Source: Alnus glutinosa (Eukaryota > Streptophyta > Magnoliopsida > Fagales > Betulaceae). Taken from it: a stretch of 64,000 nt of DNA. Both the position numbers and the translations under genes were made by a program. Under the pieces are notes generated by a model. That model did not search any database and had not been told where the DNA came from. It was given only the letters and a program-made list of their open reading frames with translations. The DNA lies in the NCBI RefSeq assembly GCF_958979055.1, contig NC_084898.1, forward strand, positions 3,358,001 through 3,422,000. The letters are read 5' to 3'. Positions 33,951 through 48,517 of this stretch are shown piece by piece; the first letter of the stretch is position 1; each line of letters begins with the position of its first letter.

Positions 33951-34259
33951 TGAGTTTTTTTATGATTTGGTTTAATCGCAGTACCAAACGCACTCTTAAT
34001 GTGTTTCGTGTTTTGAATTGTTTATTAAAAATAAATAAATTAGAAAACAAAGATTTTAACAAATTAATATGTACTGTATAAGCTTGTTGATATGAATTAA
34101 TGATAAAGTTGATTTCAGATTGATAAAACTTCATTTTATGATAATTAACAAGCTTATAAATATTACTCTAATTTCTGAATGTGTATCAAGTAACTACTTT
34201 TAAGTTTTAATCTCTACGCAATTCGATCTAATGAGCAAGTTAGCTTGCAAGTGTATAGT

Positions 34260-34648
34260 TGTAGAAATTTATATAAAATAAATAAGAAAATTATATTAGC
34301 GGAAGCAATAAAGAAAGAAGATTACAAGAGATTTAGGATGAATGGTTCGGCCTTCGAAGCCTACGTTTACTACTAGTAAGAGCCTTATAGTGAAAGAAAA
34401 TTGTTTTGTAATAATTTTTTATTTTTTACTTTTAGAAAAGTGAAAAAAAAAGGATTAGAGAGTTTGTTGCCAGATGGTGCCAATTGTCTTCTATAAAATT
34501 TGAATAGATTAAATTGCATATGACAATTGAATTACATGCTCTAATTTATAAGGAGATTTGTGGTAGGGAAGGTTAAACTTTAAAAAGGTAATTAAACCTA
34601 AAAGTAAAAATACTTCAAGGCTTAACATGCATGGAAAATTTTCTAACA
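34260..34648 (-). mobile_element. Solo LTR-like fragment, Ty1/copia type
   Basis: On the minus strand it starts TGTTAGAAAATTTTCC (plus end 34648) and ends TTTCTACA (plus start 34260), the TG...CA form. Near its end are CGTAGGCTTCGAAGGCCGAA and TTTATTGCTTCCGC, as in many plant copia LTRs. The 5-bp flanks do not match well, so the boundaries are tentative. Confidence 0.5.
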
Positions 34649-35930
34649 AAGGTTAAAAATTGTAAATTTATGGGGATTGGTGGTACAGATTTACATATTT
34701 ATAAGTGGTCAGCGGTGAGAGTGGATAGTACCATTGTACATGTGGTAAATTTGCTTCCTAAGAAGAATTAAAAGAAAATATTTAAATAGTTGCTTCAAAG
34801 AGTAGATAAAAAATTATTATTATTATTATTATTATTTTTTTAAAGTTTCCTAGTTTTACCTATATAGTCATGTAGTACTTTGGGTTGCCTCACATGAAGT
34901 GGTACTCACCAATAGAATTCATTAGACTAATTCCTGACCTAATACTCTACGCTACTGGAGATATTGAGCTTTGAGACATGGGTTTTGCCTGAATGTTTGG
35001 CCTCAAAAGGAATGTAGCATCTAAAAAGCTTTAAACTTAAGGCTTCAAGAAATAATATCCCTAAAAGTCGCGAGCCTCGAAAACTATGCCGACCTGGGAT
35101 TAATATAAGAATTATTTTTCTAGCAAGGTCTTTAGTCCTTACTTTGACCAAGAGAATGAAACTTATTGTAAGGCTCTTTCCAAGAAAGAGGCCCCCCACC
35201 CTCCCCCCATATAGTCATCATGTAGGTTCTGGTCTGACTTTGAATTGAAGGAGAAAAGGTCAGTTCTCGATCTCTTGTTGAATTTTGATCATTCTCTTGT
35301 TGAATTTTATAATTTGATCATTTTTGTTTGATAATGCATATATTTTATGAATATAAATTCTCATAAATTTTACTAGTGGGATTACTTCCGACAGAAAATA
35401 TGAGATCTACCTATTCAAATAAATTTTGAGATGTCCGTTTATCTGTTCGGATAGGTAAATCTTATAAAAACTCTCTTATATTTATTAATATTATATTGAT
35501 TACTAACAATTAAAACAATAAATTAGCAGACATATATATGAAAATTCCTTCCATTGGCATCGTGAGTGCTGGGCACATTCTATCTGAACCAACAAGACAT
35601 GGCAGGAGATATCATGTTTGTCTACTTAAAGAAAGGAGAAAAAGTCATCTTGGCCTGGTGTGGATGTGCTTATAAAATCTGATCAAGCTTTTTACTAATT
35701 GGAACAAGTCTAAAAGCTTAATTGATTGTTTTGAATTAAAAGACAAGCAAAGAAAAAAAGTTATTAAACACTTGACTTTCTAATCAGGACATAATTTTAT
35801 TCCAAACCGGTTTGAAGGATTTTTTTTGGATTCAGAAGATTATCTACCGTACATATGCTTCTAATCACATGACCCTTTTAATAGTTACATAAAATTTTTG
35901 GCCATTAACAAATAGCTAGTCATATGCAGG
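34649..35930. other. Intergenic sequence, nothing recognised
   Basis: AT-rich with an (ATT)n run near 34815-34835. No supported gene. Confidence 0.5.
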
Positions 35931-35931
35931 G

Positions 35932-35970
35932 ACCCCCCCCACCCCCCCACCAACCCCCCCCCCCCCCCCA
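35932..35970. repeat. C-rich tract (G-quadruplex / i-motif candidate)
   Basis: Runs of 8, 7 and about 17 C bases are separated by single A or short A-containing spacers. The complement has enough G runs to form a G-quadruplex. It stands out in AT-rich surroundings. Length in the assembly may be inexact. Confidence 0.8.
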
Positions 35971-36767
35971 CTATCAAAAAAAGAAGAATATATATATATA
36001 TTTATATATTGTGGGGTACTTGATAGTTCCTAATGTTGACCATCCTAAAGATCCAAATCCACCGCCCCCCTCTCCCAAAAAAAAAACAAAAACAAAAGAG
36101 AAATCCGACCTCCCAAAAGTCCCTTTCCTACTTTTGTCACAGAGATTGTCACATACATATGATTCATGTGAATGGTCTTTTGAATTGTGCTAATTAAAGA
36201 GCAAAACTTTGTTCAACTTATATTAGGGTAAACCCGCTTTTAAATTTTAAAAATTCATGCAGTTACAAATGTATTGGGCGTTTAGAATTTGTACAGTGTG
36301 AATTTTATGAAAAAATAAAGATCAAATCTTCGAATTTGTTCGTATAATCGAATCCCAAATTTGCATATGAATTTATATTGAAAATGAAAACAAGAACAAA
36401 TTTTCTTCTAAAAGTCCGTGGGTGGGTAGCTATTTATCTGCGGCATTGTTGATTATTCCAGGAGACTTGCACATAAGCCATGCAAAAATGTAGGCCTCAT
36501 TGGCCAAACAAAAGTCTTTGCCTTTTGCTTTATATAAAAAAAAAAGTAAAAACATTAATAAATAATTTTAAACACAAAAATATAAAAATAAAAAAATTAA
36601 TTTTCATCTTTATATCACATCATGATACTTTTAACAAAAGAAAAACAAAAAGCATATTCTAAATTTTTTTTATCAAATAAGCCCGTAATTTGCGGTCCAT
36701 GACAAGGATGGAATCGAAGGAGCTGGGGGTCATGGTTCTCCAGTTTTGATTTATTTTTTTAAGGGAA

Positions 36768-37213
36768 AACTTCATTTAAGGGTACCGAATTTTTACCATT
36801 TTTTAAAGAAGGTATTTGAACTTTAAAACGTCTCAATTTTTTGGAAAGTTTCAAGTACTAGGGGCCCCGTTAGGATTTTTCGTTAAATCGTATTAAAATT
36901 TCCAAAATAACCCTATTTTTGTAGAAAAAAAAGAATTTTTTTATTCTTCTAAGATTTAGGTGTTGGTTAGAATTTAATGAATTTGCAAAAATACTTATAA
37001 CTGAATCTTTGAAAGTTTTTATATATTTTTTTTAAAAAAAACAAACACAAGGGTATTTTAGAAATTTTGATAAGATTTAACGAAAAATTCTAACGGATAA
37101 CCTTTAATTGAGACTTTCCGAAAAATGAATACCCTAAATTAAGACGTTTTGAAGTTCAGGTACCTTCTTTAAAAAATGGTAAAAGTTCGATATCTTTGAC
37201 TTTAAGTGAAGTT
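36768..37213. mobile_element. Foldback MITE with long inverted arms
   Basis: The two halves are inverted copies for about 190 bp each: left AACTTCATTTAAGGGTACCG, right inverse AACTTCACTTAAAGTCAAAG, with ACCATTTTTTAAAGAAGGTA and CGTTAAATC(G/T)TA on both. Arms this long suggest a Mutator-type MITE. No clear 9-bp target duplication was found. Confidence 0.75.
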
Positions 37214-38566
37214 ATCTATTTTTTTTTTTTTTTTTTTTTAAATATTTATATATATAGTTAAATATAGAATATTTTTGGGTTAAAAATTAATCTTAAAAAT
37301 AAAACTTGGCCCTTGGTTCACGCTTTTGCTTCTTCTCAATAAGAAGTATTCATAATTACGTCTCTAATCTCTGATGAGATCCTTCACAGAAGCCCTTTTG
37401 AATATAAACCACACAAATTACGTACAATAGAGATCGAGATGATTAAAATCATGTGGGAAGGTTTCCTTAGATCGATGATTACTCTTTTTCTAGATGATCA
37501 ATCCTTTTAGCCAAAACCTGATTATGCCATGTACTTAACAAGTTAATATAAAACATGAAAAAATATGTGGAAACATGAGAGAGCGACACGTGTCCATGCT
37601 CCCACAATTATTCCCCGACAACTGAATAGTGTAACATGTTTAATCATAGAGACATTGCTAATCTTATGACATATCTATATACTTTACTTTCAAATCTTTC
37701 ATCAAAAAGATATTGACCTTTAATATGGGACCCATTAAGTTTTGACTCATTACCATCATGATAATCTCAGATTTCTTAAATTAAGAGCAAAAATTCACCG
37801 TGCCCTGTGGCTGATCATCATTGATTAAAGCATGTCGTGCCATCTCGTTAACTTTTGTTAAAAATTTACCGTCTTTAAAACTAGAAGCTTTTAAAGGCTA
37901 AATCGTGTTTTCAAATCGCACGTTTTGAAGCTAAAAATTATAGCGGATTTGTAATTTATGTATTTCTTATTTTGATGAATTATTTTATATCATGCGCCGT
38001 TTGTTTTGACGTAAAATATTTTTTAAAAAATAATTTTTGTATTTTTCGGTTTGACTAATAAAACTTATTTAATTTTGAGAAATGATTTATATTTTTAAAT
38101 TTTGTAAATCAATTTTCAAAACGACCCGAGCCATCGCCGTGTCATCACCCATTCAACTCGAACCATCGTCAAGCCCACCTTAGACCATAACCGAGCCACT
38201 CCCTAATTGCGGCTAAAAATGTACACACAAAAGATAAAACAATGACATCCAAACATAATCTATTCAATCTCACAAAGAAGACGCCAACACAGTATGGTAC
38301 ATGCACTCATAAGAAAAAGAAAGCAAAGCCAACACCTAAGTCACTACCTTCGTCGAAAAACTCCAACGTGTGATCATATTTTCCAATGGATCAATTCTTA
38401 TTTTGCATATTTTATATTTGATGACAGACATACATATATGTAACACGCTGCCATGTCCATGTCCTAGCTGTTGTACTTTCTTCGATCTACTCCTTTTTTT
38501 TTTGTTTTTTACTTTCAAAAATTTCGTACATTTACTTGGATGACTAATTGAATATAGAGAGCATTG
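37214..38566. other. Intergenic sequence downstream of the ERF gene
   Basis: No gene is supported. A one-ended fragment of the CGTAAAATATTTT transposon family is present near 37990-38110. Confidence 0.5.
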
Positions 38567-39244
38567 TCAAATATAGCTCCATAAAGTTTCTCCTCCATCT
38601 GAATCTCCCGCCGGCGAGTACTCATCGGATGAGTTTATTCTCGGCGGGGACACCAGCATTCCTTCCGCCATGTTCACTAGCAGATTGGGCATCCCGAATA
38701 TGGCCTCCTCATCCACAAACTCTCCCCAAGATGTCAAACCAGCATCATGCATAGCGTTATCGTCGTTCCGCGACTGCCTGAGCGCCGGGTTGCCACTCGA
38801 ATCCGCCTTCTTCAATGCTGCAGCGGCTGCGGCGGCACTGCGGATGTCTTGGGGAGACGCAGAGGCCGGAACCGGGTACGAACCAACCCATTCCGGGAAG
38901 TTGAGCACTGCATCTTCGCCTTTTAGTGCTCGCGCCGCCACGTCATAGGCGGCAGCCGCCATCTCCGCGGTCGGGAACGTGCCGAGCCATATGCGCGTGG
39001 TCTTACGTGGCTCCCTGATTTCGGACACCCACTTGCCGCTCCGGCACCGGATTCCCCTATACATTGGGTGTCTACCGGTAGAGCTTGAGGCCATGGTGGG
39101 CTTTGGAGACTTAAGTGGCTTGCCAGAGGGGGTTTCACACGTTTGAAAATGCAGAGAATGTTGGACTTGGTCAAATGGGTGCACTAGTGGCTGAAGGGGT
39201 TGGTTTGATTGGTGCATATTAGTTGAGTTTTTGGGCTCATCCAT
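38567..39244 (-). CDS. Group III (DREB-side) ERF transcription factor, ERF027-like
   Basis: This intronless gene encodes 225 residues from the ATG at 39244. An in-frame ATG 18 codons upstream would add a hydrophobic IYIYI stretch encoded by an AT microsatellite and is unlikely. The AP2 domain spans about 60-117 ([20 protein letters not shown] to [13 protein letters not shown]), with Val73 at position 14 and Glu78 at position 19, the standard DREB residues. An Ala-rich helix follows, then [20 protein letters not shown] and a final LWSYI. It lacks the CBF signature before AP2, so it belongs with ERF024-027-like proteins rather than CBF. It is expected to be a nuclear DNA-binding regulator; the targets of this subgroup are less well defined. 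Confidence 0.92.
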   Translation of the reverse strand: MDEPKNSTNMHQSNQPLQPLVHPFDQVQHSLHFQTCETPSGKPLKSPKPTMASSSTGRHPMYRGIRCRSGKWVSEIREPRKTTRIWLGTFPTAEMAAAAYDVAARALKGEDAVLNFPEWVGSYPVPASASPQDIRSAAAAAAALKKADSSGNPALRQSRNDDNAMHDAGLTSWGEFVDEEAIFGMPNLLVNMAEGMLVSPPRINSSDEYSPAGDSDGGETLWSYI

Positions 39245-39320
39245 ATATATATATATATATACAATGAGGCAAATTGAAATTAAGAAGGGTACATACAAGA
39301 TCCCGAGAGAAAGAGTGAGA

Positions 39321-39340
39321 TATATATATATATACGTGGG
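39321..39340 (-). promoter_or_regulatory. TATA-like AT run and ACGT core of the ERF gene
   Basis: A TATATATA run lies about 80 bp before the ATG, with CCCACGT just upstream on the minus strand, an ABRE-like core. A second AT run directly before the ATG (39243-39261) may also affect the start region. Confidence 0.4.
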
Positions 39341-41509
39341 TCAGTTCAGTTTGTGTCTGACAAAAAGGTAATGAAAGCGTGGGGAGTTCGCGGGGATGAC
39401 TGAAAAAATCGTGGTTTAGTACTCTGGCGCTAGCTTGGGTTTGAGACAAAGACTAAAGGCCGTGTAAAGACACACGCATTAGGCACAGGCTAGCTATTAG
39501 CTGTTATCAACCAGCTCCCACTCCGATCCACAATGTTTCCTTTTCACAGTAAATGTTCATTGCCTTTCATTTCTAATGATTTTTGTGTGGTTCAATGGCC
39601 GAGTGCTATTGGAACTTGTATTTTCAAACAGGAGAAAACGTACGGCCCCAATCGCCTAGTCAAGTACTATATGTTTCATCAGTTTGCAAATTCTATCTGG
39701 TCCTGAGAAACGTGTGATTTGAGCAACCCAGTTAATTTGTAGTACATAGTGTATAATTACGTGGGATCTCGATCGATCCCACGCCTGCTGCAGTACTGTG
39801 TTAGAGCCGCCTCCATCGGGTCCATATACCTTCTTCTTCTTCTTTCTTCTTTTTTCTTTTTATTTTTTTTATTTTTTTTTTATTTATTTAATTGAATGAA
39901 GGAAAATGTTACACTCTTGATCCGAAAAGAAGAAGAAATTGGATAATCCTAAAAAAGAAAAGGAGATAGGTTCCCCATGCCAATTAAACCACGACATAAA
40001 TGACAACAAATCATAAGTACAAAGTAATAGTAGGCAATGGTTATCACTTTTGGTTGTTGCTGAACAAACACTACCATAAGCCGAAGTAGTACAATTACAA
40101 AAGAAGGAAACTAAAAAACAAAATACTTCACAACCAGATCTATCTCAACAGGAACAGGGAGTCTAAAGCCCAAACTAAAAAATAAATACAACAAAACAGA
40201 CACCATAACGGTAAATAAAATTGCAAATCAACGGAGGTTGTCGAGGTGGAAGAGGAACGCAGGTAGTGGTGGGGTGTGAGCCACACGCGCCAGCAAGTGA
40301 GATCCACTTGTTAGTGTGTGCAAGCCATGCGTTGGTGAGCAGGCGACTGATGGAGACACCAGTGACGATGGCGGAGGTAAAAGACACTAGGATGCACGGC
40401 AAGAGCGTGCGTGTTGAACAAATGGCCAATGATTGCAGAGGGAAAGCTGTAAACATATATCTATTGGTTGATAACCTAGGAGTGGATAAACCTCCGAAGA
40501 GGAAGCTAGAAAAAAATCTAGCGGAAAAGAGACCTCAAAGGAGTCGAAAACAAAAGGAAAAAGTAGAGGGAAAGAAGAGAAAAGGAAGAGAAAAGGGGGA
40601 CCCTCCCACGGTGGTATAAGGAAGGGGTTATACCGGAGAAGAGAGAACGGAGCTTTTGATCGAATAATTTTTTATATAATTTTAAGTAATTATACTTACC
40701 TCGTTCTTTGGGCTCTATATACTCGAATAGGTATTTGGACAACTTGGATACGTTTTACTTGTTCTGATTGTTCGAACACCTATCTGAGCAGGTGGGGCCT
40801 AGGAAAACTTATAATCTCTACCACTAAAATGATACTTACATCTATCTGATATCATTAAAATCAATCTGATATGAGTACGTGATGACTGATACTACATAAA
40901 CTTCCTTTTTTGTTGATTCGACCATTTACCTAATATTAAGAGCACTGATATCAATCAGTTTATTAGTGCTAAAAGAAAGAGATAATGTATTTCAGTGTTA
41001 AATGCTGTAGACCACATGTTTTGATGCTGCTGCTCTTGACTCTGAAGAACTTTTGTTTGAATCTGAATTTCCCACGGGATAGAATTAATTTTTTAGGTTT
41101 TCTCCCAAGCCATTAATTAGGGGGGAATGTCAGAACTCCAATCGAGGCAAAGGAAAAAAGATGTATAAGTTCTTCAGATATGGTAGTTGCAGTCAAACAT
41201 TTTGTTTCGGTTCTTGTGGCTGATAACAAATGTATATTGCTGGCGGGGTGGCTGAAAAGATATACCAATTCCTTGGACACTATTTTGCCAACAAGGTGCT
41301 CTTGTGTCATCCATGGCAACGACCCCACCATGAACACCATTGTGGGCTGCACATGGTTTTGGTGTCTAAATTGAGCCAATTAATTCACAGAATCCCCAAT
41401 CTTCACCTTTTCATTTTTTTTTAAGGAATAGTTTCTTTGCAAAATGGAAACCGACGCATGCGATATTTTATTGTGTTTTTATTGTGTATGTTCAGTAAAA
41501 AACTTTAAA

Positions 41510-41543
<34 letters not shown>

Positions 41544-42368
41544 AATATAACAAAAGCCCATAAACTGCGTTTTGGAAGAAGTTTGGAAGAAGCTTAAAAA
41601 ATGAGACTTTTTTAAAAAGTTCTTCATCAATTTTAATTTTGTCTAACTTCGATAGTAAGATTGAGTAATGGACAATGAATAATTTTTTTTTTCCTTTCTT
41701 TCAAATTTGAATAGGTGAGGAAATCGTATAAAAGTCTAGGATAACGTTATTGTATTGTAATTAAACTCTACCTTGTTTCTTGGGTTCAGTTTTTATCTAT
41801 GTTTGTGGAGGTTTTGAGACCCTGCAGTGCAACGACTTTAACCCTAGTATAATTAGTATTTACTTTACACACTCCAAGTGAAGTTATCTCAGAGTGGATT
41901 GGATTGGATATTTGGAATTTAGAATAATTTCCTCTCACCCTATTTCGAAGAAAATTTTGATAATTTTTGTTTTTAATTAATATCTATCGTTATTTAAATA
42001 GGATAAGGTTGTTAAGCTGTAACTAATTATAGATAAGATTTTCTTTCTTTCTTTCTTTCGATATATAATAAACGTTTTCGTTTCTATATCCATCTCTCTT
42101 CTTATTTAATTATCTTTCGGTAGCTCAATTATAGAGACTTACGTTTACCACTATGAAGTCCTTTAGGACTATATCTTTACTGTAAGTATTTAATTGTATT
42201 ACAATGTGTTGTATTTATTGAGGAATTAAGGTAGGAAATTATATATAGACCAATCCAGGCTTACGAAAAATATCCTAACAAATATCACCTGTTAGAGCTA
42301 TCTTGGGAATGTAGTACATGCATATAGCTAATTTAATTAGCCTAATTTCTTGACAATAGTAGTAATCC
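39341..42368. other. Intergenic region with unresolved transposon-like sequence
   Basis: No gene is supported. A T-rich stretch at 39830-39900 followed by sequence to about 40620 looks like a degraded retroelement. It includes a 132-codon plus-strand frame (40221-40619) with a Lys/Arg-rich end and no recognised domain. An (AT)n run lies at 41514-41540. From about 41560 the sequence is the 5' flank duplicated with the second STP gene (from about 50640). The empty target of the 51061 solo LTR is near 41936-41945. Confidence 0.45.
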
Positions 42369-42433
42369 AAATATTACGTGGGTAGTCCGGAACTCAAACT
42401 TTTTAGTGCATCAAGGATAAAGTATGGAACCGG

Positions 42434-42880
42434 TTGAACAATCGGAAGGTAAAATTTCCTTCTCAATCTGGAAGAGAAATTCTTCTGAAAGCGGTCATTC
42501 AAGCTATTCCTACATATAGCATGATCGTTTTTAAACTCCCACAAAAATTGTGCAAGGAGATTAATGGTTTAATGCTGAATTTCTGGTGGGGGCATAAGGA
42601 GAATACTTCAAAAATTCATTGGTTGGGCTGTGACAAAATGGGGATCTCTAAGAGCCAAGGAGGTCTCGAATTCATAGACTTGACAGCTTTCAATCAAGCA
42701 CTCTTAGCTAAACAAGTGTGGAGGCTTCTACAGAATTCAAATTCCCTTACAGCTCGGATCTATCAAGCCAAATATTACCACCAAGGTTCTATCGTGGAGG
42801 CTAGTCTGGGGAGAAATCCCTCCTATGCATGGAAAAGTATATTGGGTGCTCGGTCAGTGGTATTAAACGGTTTGATTTAG
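42434..42880 (+). pseudogene. LINE ORF2 reverse-transcriptase C-terminal fragment
   Basis: A stretch of 148 open codons with IPTYSMIVFKLPQ, LNFWWGHKE, SQGGLEFIDLTAFNQALLAK and WRLLQNSNSL matches the region after the RT fingers and palm in plant L1 ORF2. The catalytic YADD part lies upstream and is missing. The frame ends in a TAG at the point where intact elements continue. Confidence 0.85.
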
Positions 42881-43930
42881 CGAGTGGGGAATTGGCGAGA
42901 TATCAGAATATGGGTGGACATGTGGTTGCCTAAACCCTCCACCTTTGCTGTCCAGACACCTCCCAGAATTCTCCCAGCAGATGCGAAGGTTTGCACTCTC
43001 ATTGACCAAGATACCAAAAGCTGGAATACATCTTTGATTTCTGATATCTTTATGGAGGAGGAAGCTCAAATAATTTGTAATATCCCTTTGAGTCCACTTC
43101 AACAACATGATAAGATGATATGGAGATGTACAAAGAATGGGCAGTTTTCTGTTCGAAGTGCCTATTATATGGAGAAAGATATCCAAGCTAGTCAAAGAAG
43201 CAGGTGTTCATACAATAATACAAGGGCTGAAATTTGGACGATTATTTGGGGCCTCCAAGTTCTCAATGCTACCAAGATGTTTCTTTGGAAAGCCTGTAAC
43301 AATTTACTTCCTACAAAGGAAATCTTTTTCATAGGCGAGTTGTGGGAGATACTCTCTGCCCTATCTGCACAGTTGAGATTGAGTCAGTTTTGCACATTCT
43401 ATGGGCGTGCCCGACTGCGGTGGATGGTGGAGTTCGGGTCCTAGAAGCTTGCAAAAATGTGGTGGTGAATATTTTAGTTTGAGTAGTGTTCTTGAAACTT
43501 TGATGAGGAGATACTCTTTTAAGGATATTGTGCTTTGGGCAATCCTGGTCAAGCAAAAATGGTTGAGAAGGAATTCTATAGTGTTTGGCAGAGCTTTCAC
43601 TCCACCAAACCAACTAGCTAGGGAAGCCCGCGGTGTCACATTACATGGTCATACAGATCCACTTGTTGTAGAGGCATGGGCTGCTCTATATGCTGTTCTC
43701 CTTGCGAAAGATTTAGGTTTGCTCGACATCATTTTGGAAGGAGATGCATTGCAAGTAGTAAATGAGATTAATTTGGCCATTCATTCTCTAAGTAGAATTG
43801 GACACTTTACAGATGATATTAGATCAGAATTGTACTGTGACATCCCACATCGTCTGGGAAGGATATGTACTTATATGTATATTCCTACCCTTCTTGACAC
43901 AACACGTTTTAAAGCCGTGATGGCTATGAA

Positions 43931-44001
43931 CCTATCAGAACTCCGCAGTTAAGCGTGCTTCTGCGAGAGTAGTACCAGGATGGCTGACCTTTTGGGAAGT
44001 C
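43931..44001 (+). repeat. 5S rRNA-derived segment in the left Cassandra LTR
   Basis: CTATCAGAACTCCGCAGTTA and the following AAGCGTGCTT, GAGAGTAGTACCAGGATGGC and GACC...TGGGAAGTC match the internal half of plant 5S rRNA, including its A box, intermediate element and C box with small changes. It is not a 5S gene because the 5' and 3' stem halves are not conserved. Confidence 0.9.
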
Positions 44002-44308
44002 TGGTTTGGGGGAGCCCAAAGCAGACAATATTGTGTCGTTTGGGGTGAGTCGTTACAAATGATATTAGAGCCATATCCCAGCCTGATATAGTGGGAGTGT
44101 GTACAAGCCCATGAGGGTCGCCAGCGGGCACTCGTTGGGATGCCAAGAGTGGGGGGATCCCATGAGGGTCGCGAACAGGGACGCTGGGTCCCAAGAGGGG
44201 GGGAGGGGGTCATTGTGACATCCCATATCGCCTGGGAAGGGTATGTACTTATATGTATATTCCCATCCTTCTTGATACAACGCGTTTTAAAGCCGTGATG
44301 GCCATGAA

Positions 44309-44379
44309 CCTATCAGAACTCCGCAGTTAAGCGTGTTTCTGCGAGAATAGTATTAGGATGGGTGATCTCTTGGAAAGTC
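44309..44379 (+). repeat. 5S rRNA-derived segment in the right Cassandra LTR
   Basis: The same 5S-like block as the left LTR with a few substitutions (AGGATGGGTGATCTCTTGGA in the C-box part). Differences between the two LTRs reflect time since insertion. Confidence 0.9.
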
Positions 44380-44944
44380 TGGTTTGGGGGAGCTAAAAGC
44401 GGACAATATTGTGTCGTTTGGGGTGGGTCGTTACATGTACTCTCTTAGATCATTTCATGTACTTCATGTGAAAAGAAAGGCAAATTCTGTTGTTACATAA
44501 TTTCTTCTTCATATAGATAGATATAGGATCAATGGAGCAATTACTTAGAAGTACATTTTATGCAACATCCCTTCATATATGATAGAAAAGGATCCCATGA
44601 TCATGCACCGATCTTACTTGGGATCGCAAATCCAAAGTTTGTCTATGAAGAGCAGATCTAATTATATATTAGTGTCTATAATTAATTTATTCTGTGTAAT
44701 ACTAATTGATAGGGCCTCATTGGTAAGTGCTACAAGATCTCGTACATTGGAACCCATGTTTATGGACCTGAATCCATTAGTATCAGCCTTGTTTCATGTC
44801 AGGAACTCAACATGGTTCGAGGAAACTCCACCTCTAGTCTCTGACATTGTTTTTAAGGAGTCCTTGGACCTCTAAGTTTCTTGACCTTTGGGTCTCTTAT
44901 ATATATGAATGGAAATTTGTTCAAAAAAAATATTATGTGGGCAG

Positions 44945-45682
44945 CTTTATTTGTTTTATCCACAAGAATAACGTTCTTGTGTTGCAATTAACTATATCTG
45001 TAATTAAATTTTAAATTAACACTCTATATATCTTAAGACTTTAATTAAATTCCTGAAAATTCAAGTGAAAATCACAACTCAGTTTAATAGATTAGAATAG
45101 AAGAATTTCTTCCGACCCAATTCGGGAAAAAAAATTTATCATTTACAAAAAAAAAAAAAAAAAAACTCATTTGATTTCCCCATCTTTCCAAAAATCCTAC
45201 TTCCTTGATAATTTTTTTTAATATATATCTATCTTATTTAAATACAATAAGAAAATTTTGAACCAATTAATTGGATTGGTACGTATGTTGTTAATTAAGC
45301 TGTAACTAATTATAAGGAAATGTTTTCCTTTCTCATTAATCCATCTCTCTTCTTTAATTATCTTTCCAGTGGTTAATTAAATTTCAAACGATTAGAAGAA
45401 AATTAAGATAGTTTTATACTTTTATCCTTTATTTTAACTCCGTCCAATTAATTAATTTACTGATTATCCAAATCCTAAACGAACTCTAACATGCATATAT
45501 ATATATAGTTGTTGACTTCTTGTTTCTAAAACTCAGTCAGTCTATATACGCATAATATCAGTAGATATCTTTGCAGATAATTACGTGATACTTTGAAACT
45601 GGGCAAGGATAGAATTCTTATTAGAGTAGAACTAGTACTGCCATTCATATCCCCATTATAGTATGAGATCTCCGGCACCGCA
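44945..45682. other. 5' flank of STP gene A
   Basis: Non-coding. The stretch from about 45441 is nearly the same as the flank of gene B from about 52830. The piece at about 44990-45400 is absent from the gene B flank. Confidence 0.6.
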
Positions 45683-45692
45683 TATATATATA
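45683..45692 (+). promoter_or_regulatory. TATA box of STP gene A
   Basis: TATATATAAG lies about 130 bp before the ATG, after GCACCGCA. The same box and following leader occur before gene B. Confidence 0.6.
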
Positions 45693-45818
45693 AGCTTCAT
45701 ATCAGATTTGATTCTCTAGCTATTTCCTTACTCCGATCCTTCTTTCTCTGTTTCGATACTAGCTAGTCGATCCCACTCCTTTCTCTGCAATAGGAAAGTA
45801 CTGCAAAATTAGGTTAAA

Positions 45819-48517
<2,699 letters not shown>

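Larger units (their letters stand above)
43836..44435 (+). mobile_element. Cassandra TRIM retrotransposon with 5S-derived LTRs
   Basis: Two 222-bp LTRs (43836-44057 and 44214-44435) both start TGTGACATCCCA and end CGTTACA. They are flanked by the 5-bp duplication TGTAC (43831-43835 and 44436-44440). After the left LTR, TGATATTAGAGCCA (44060-44073) resembles the TGGTATCAGAGC primer site for initiator tRNA-Met. A purine tract (44193-44209) precedes the right LTR. Both LTRs contain sequence derived from 5S rRNA, the mark of the Cassandra family. The 156-bp interior encodes nothing, so it needs enzymes from other elements. The whole 600-bp element sits inside the LINE RNase H region. Confidence 0.95.
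42386..44927 (+). mobile_element. 5'-truncated L1-type LINE carrying a Cassandra TRIM
   Basis: The flanks AAATATTACGTGGGTAG (42369-42385) and AAATATTATGTGGGCAG (44928-44944) are a 17-bp target duplication with two changes. The uninserted site survives near 52732-52750. Frames encode the RT C-terminal part (42434-42880: IPTYSMIVFKLPQKLCKEIN, LMLNFWWG, SQGGLEFIDL), a linker (IWRCTKNGQFSVRSAYYM), zf-RVT-like sequence (WKACNNLLPTKE) and RNase H (VVEAWAALYAVLLAKDLG, LEGDALQVVNEIN). Stops and frameshifts break it, and Cassandra interrupts the RNase H part. The element ends before an A run at 44923-44930. Confidence 0.92.

Noticed and set aside
39242-39298. Upstream ATG giving an 18-residue extension of the ERF protein
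   Set aside because: The added residues come from an AT microsatellite (IYIYI) and the family normally starts near MDEP-type sequence.
40221-40619. 132-codon plus-strand frame as a gene
   Set aside because: No recognised domain, low-complexity Lys/Arg end, and it sits in retroelement-like sequence.
41113-41379. Overlapping open frames on both strands
   Set aside because: Neither strand gives a recognised domain and both frames end by chance in AT-rich sequence.
43931-44001. 5S rRNA gene
   Set aside because: Only the internal half of 5S is present, twice, inside matching LTRs with TG...CA ends and a 5-bp target duplication, so it is Cassandra, not a 5S gene.
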